From contig CAMAVK010000002.1 of assembly GCA_945861715.1 (NCBI GenBank), positions 74,440-138,439 of the forward strand: a DNA stretch of 64,000 nt, read 5' to 3'. Positions 61,623-64,000 of this stretch are shown here, one piece after another; position 1 is the first letter of the stretch; every line of letters starts with the position of its first letter. The translations under genes and the position numbers were made by a program. This stretch comes from Candidatus Woesearchaeota archaeon (GTDB lineage: Archaea; Nanobdellota; Nanobdellia; Woesearchaeales; GW2011-AR9). The notes below the pieces were generated by a model. That model did not search any database, was not told the origin of the DNA, and was given only the letters and a program-made list of their open reading frames with translations.

Positions 61623-61878
61623 GTAATTCACTCGCTTTGATTTTGGTAATTGTTTTTATTTTGTTTATTATAAGGGTGTTTTTTATGATTGTAAGAGTCA
61701 AGATGTTCGATTTTGATTGGTGTTTTAGAACAGTTGAACAATTAGCTAAAAATAGATACTTAAGGTTATATATTGGTTTTAGATTTATAAATGTATGTGG
61801 ATTATTTTTTGAAGCATGTTCAAGAGTTTCTGAAACTTTATAAATAGGTACTATATTAGAATTTCGAGGTATTTTATT

Positions 61879-62184
61879 ATGGTTCATGAATATAGAGGAA
61901 AGTCACACGATGAAGTGTTGGGTCAATATTTGGCTGCTCAAATTACTGGAAAACCAACTGAAATGTATCAAATTACACTTAATGGAGTTGCGGGAGAGAG
62001 ATTATCTCGTTATGAAGATGCGTTTAAATCTGCTCTTAGTGCTGCTAAAGTAGAGGTATACATCCCTGGTGTTCAATCTCTTGAGGTATTACTTGTTGTT
62101 GATAATACTCAAAGAACACCGGGACAGGCATCAGGTGCCGCTCCTAAGGTTGCTCGAGGGCGAGAGTTGTCCGATAAATTTTAA
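61879..62184 (+). CDS. Small soluble protein, unknown function
   Basis: 101 residues. Starts HEYRGKSHDEVLGQYLAAQI and ends with a Gly/Ala-rich region and ARGRELSDKF. TATA box CTTTATAAATAGG lies about 35 bp upstream. The N-terminal pattern suggests an RNA- or protein-binding alpha/beta fold, but no family was recognised. Confidence 0.6.
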   Translation: MVHEYRGKSHDEVLGQYLAAQITGKPTEMYQITLNGVAGERLSRYEDAFKSALSAAKVEVYIPGVQSLEVLLVVDNTQRTPGQASGAAPKVARGRELSDKF

Positions 62185-62246
62185 TTTTTTTTTTTTGATT
62201 ATGTTTTTTTCTGGTGTGGATGTGTTAATTATCGGTATTACACTAT

Positions 62247-63827
62247 ATGGCTACGTTTCCACAAGAATTACATGATTTAGTTGCGCTTCACTTAAATCGA
62301 GATCGCGCCGTAGATCCTTCTTTTTATTTGCGTGCAAAGGGTGATACCTTAGTTCGACATTTATATCAAAAAATGGAAGGGGTAGGTTATGGATTTCAAG
62401 ATAATTTGATCACTGGACAGTATGCATTATATGCACCTGAAATGAGGGCGTTGAATGTAAGTGGTTATAATTGTACCACTGTTGTTCCTACCATGTATGT
62501 TTATGCGCAGCAACTGGGGCTTAATCCGCAAATAGTGCAGTTTTTCAATTTTAAAGATTTACGTTCCTATGATGACCCAGAGAGGGAAGATTTGAGTTCG
62601 TCACATTTTTCTCTTATTTTGTCTAAGGATACTAAACGTTATTTATTTGATCCTTTTTATCATGTTGCTGCTCCTATTCTTGAAGAGAGTTCTCATTCGT
62701 TCAGGTTAGGCAAGACAAACTCTACCTCTAAGGTACTGCGGACATTTGAAGAAAAGGTTGAGTATAGTGAAGATGACTTTGCGTCGATGATGTTTCGTTT
62801 TAAAGAGGAGGGGACATCTTTAGATATGCTAATTTGTGGTCAACGATTGTTTAGGAAATGGGAAGTTCATGCGTCTCCTGTATCGGGGATGGTATATTTC
62901 AAGGAACCAAATGAAGTTTGCTTTCGCTTTGAGATACCACAGATGGGTATACGGTCAAAAGTTGTTATGATGCGCCAGATTTATGATCTTGAAAAATCTG
63001 CTTGGAATACTTCTGTTGAGTTGTATCTTGCAAGAGATTGTAATTGGGATTCCATGGTTGATCCTATTTTAGTAGGGGCGTTTACTCCAAAGGAGATGAA
63101 GAATCTGCGTCGTTCTTTTTCTAAAATGGGTAAAGTAGAGCGTTTTCCACGTTATAGTCAGTCTTTTGAAGAACATCCAGATGTGGCTTCTTGTGTGTTG
63201 CGTGATGCAACTTTTAGTTTGTCTAAGCTAGGTAAAGATCAGCTAGAGTTATTGCTTCCTTTGCTTCGAATGAGATATGGATATGAAGAGTGTAATCCAT
63301 TAATGGAATACTTGTACCCACTTGAAAAGCGGGCATCATTTTATGTTGATGCCAAAGCGCGTGAGACGTCTATTTTGCGAGATGGGCTTGAGGTAGGCAG
63401 AAAAATGAATTTGCATGATGCGTCTTTGTTGTTACTTGATTCAACAGAACGTCGTAGATTGAGATCAAAGTTATTGCGACTTAAATCCGAGCAGGATATT
63501 GTATCTAAGGAAGTAGACTCATATGTATTGTACAAAGGTAAGAATTTGTTGTATCATCGCACGATGGATAAAGTATTATTTGCTCAGGAACATGCTCAAG
63601 ACGTGAACAATCTTGTTCTTGATGAGAAAAAACTTGCAATGGCTTATGGCGCAACAGTTGCTGATTTTATTCCGTACATTCATTCTTTGCGGGATTATTT
63701 GTCCTTTAGCGCATATAGAGAAATGTTTGAGAGAAAAATTATTACTCGGGCGTTAGTGGGTGGATTTAAAGGTTTACTTGAAAGCAAGGATGGTATTTCG
63801 GTTCTAGGAGGAACAATTTTTAAATAG
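62247..63827 (+). CDS. Putative transglutaminase-like (papain-fold) protein
   Basis: 526 residues, cytosolic. A Cys-His-Asp triad of the transglutaminase-like superfamily is suggested by Cys76 (SGYNCTTVVPTMYVYAQQLG), His120 (DLSSSHFSLIL) and Asp135 (RYLFDPFYHV). Spacing and the G-x-C...H...DP order fit. The following 390 residues are helical and unknown; residues 330-526 contain several amphipathic helices. Could be a protease, amidase or non-catalytic scaffold. It precedes the tRNA-Arg gene. Confidence 0.55.
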   Translation: MATFPQELHDLVALHLNRDRAVDPSFYLRAKGDTLVRHLYQKMEGVGYGFQDNLITGQYALYAPEMRALNVSGYNCTTVVPTMYVYAQQLGLNPQIVQFFNFKDLRSYDDPEREDLSSSHFSLILSKDTKRYLFDPFYHVAAPILEESSHSFRLGKTNSTSKVLRTFEEKVEYSEDDFASMMFRFKEEGTSLDMLICGQRLFRKWEVHASPVSGMVYFKEPNEVCFRFEIPQMGIRSKVVMMRQIYDLEKSAWNTSVELYLARDCNWDSMVDPILVGAFTPKEMKNLRRSFSKMGKVERFPRYSQSFEEHPDVASCVLRDATFSLSKLGKDQLELLLPLLRMRYGYEECNPLMEYLYPLEKRASFYVDAKARETSILRDGLEVGRKMNLHDASLLLLDSTERRRLRSKLLRLKSEQDIVSKEVDSYVLYKGKNLLYHRTMDKVLFAQEHAQDVNNLVLDEKKLAMAYGATVADFIPYIHSLRDYLSFSAYREMFERKIITRALVGGFKGLLESKDGISVLGGTIFK

Positions 63828-63848
63828 GTCCCTTTTTGATAATTTAGT

Positions 63849-63979
63849 GCCCTCGTAGTCTAGCCTGGATAGAACATGAGCTTGCGGTATTTTCATGTAA
63901 ATAGCTTAGAACCGGAGTTCGAATCTATTGCGGCTTGCCGAAATGGCGAGAACGTGTAGTGATCTTCTCCGCGAGGGCG
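63849..63979 (+). tRNA. tRNA-Arg (GCG) with two introns
   Basis: Acceptor GCCCTCG/CGAGGGC, D stem GTCT/GAAC with a C12-A23 mismatch, anticodon stem TGAGC/GCTTA, T arm CGGAG with TTCGAAT and CTCCG. The anticodon GCG is at 63884-63886. A 15-nt intron (63888-63902) follows G37. The T arm is split by 42 nt (63925-63966), which hold a CTTGCC/GGCGAG hairpin. With both removed, the remainder is a normal 74-base tRNA with discriminator G. A T8 run follows as terminator. Exact splice borders of the second intron are uncertain by a base or two. Confidence 0.8.
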
Positions 63980-63980
63980 C

Positions 63981-63993
63981 TTTTTTTTCTTTC
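63981..63993 (+). terminator. T-rich terminator after tRNA-Arg
   Basis: TTTTTTTTCTTTC follows the tRNA 3' end directly, a typical archaeal Pol termination run. Confidence 0.6.
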
Positions 63994-64000
63994 AGTTTAG

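Noticed and set aside
61637-61887. Overlapping frames in the gap before the 101-residue gene
   Set aside because: Both strands are open only because the DNA is AT-rich; neither has a ribosome site or recognisable sequence, and they overlap the downstream promoter.

Overview
The window is archaeal and most likely comes from a DPANN archaeon of the Woesearchaeota/Pacearchaeota type; this placement is an inference from gene content. Evidence for archaea includes an L44e - S27e - aIF2alpha - Nop10 translation cluster, Pth2, an XPD-type Fe-S helicase, an archaeal SepF, and intron-bearing tRNAs. Promoters have TATA boxes (TTTATATA or TTATAAATA) about 25-30 bp before the start codon, so many mRNAs look leaderless. 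Other genes have a GGTGA/GAGGTG ribosome site. DNA is AT-rich and the genetic code is standard. Several exported proteins carry a transmembrane helix followed by a TG(Q/H)A-like motif.

Layout. 1-7.4 kb: a truncated membrane-anchored protein, XPD-like helicase, a candidate small RNA, a predicted bacterial-style beta-barrel, and a large protein with a degenerate histidine-kinase-like ATPase end. 7.7-11.3 kb: PaaK-like adenylate-forming enzyme, alpha/beta hydrolase, unknown gene. 11.4-14.6 kb: translation genes. 14.8-31.7 kb: intron-containing tRNA-Phe, SET-domain protein, and the parts of a type IV pilus/Tad-like machine (double T2SF membrane protein, secretion ATPase, two coiled-coil proteins, three paralogous membrane proteins), mixed with LemA/TPM, DHH phosphoesterase, CPA2 antiporter, cysteine desulfurase and an SDR. 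32-39 kb: surface protein, SepF, divergent ZIP transporter/Fur regulator, GlcD-like oxidase, glycerate kinase, and a GC-rich structured RNA candidate.

39.2-54.3 kb is the striking region: eight co-directional genes for exported proteins carrying cohesin-like domains, dockerin-like modules, thrombospondin type 3 calcium repeats, TSP1-like domains and many Cys-rich modules. One protein has both cohesin and dockerin, three have near-identical dockerin-like ends with a six-cysteine insert, and two are membrane anchored. No carbohydrate-active enzyme is visible. The region reads as a self-assembling, calcium- and disulfide-stabilised surface complex, i.e. a cohesin-dockerin system used for something other than a classical cellulosome.

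54.3-64 kb: a MNT/HEPN toxin-antitoxin-like pair flanked by a duplicated fragment of the upstream gene, a PGF-pre-PGF surface protein, small zinc-ribbon and membrane proteins, an SNF2 helicase with a coiled-coil partner, a transglutaminase-like protein, and a tRNA-Arg apparently interrupted by two introns.
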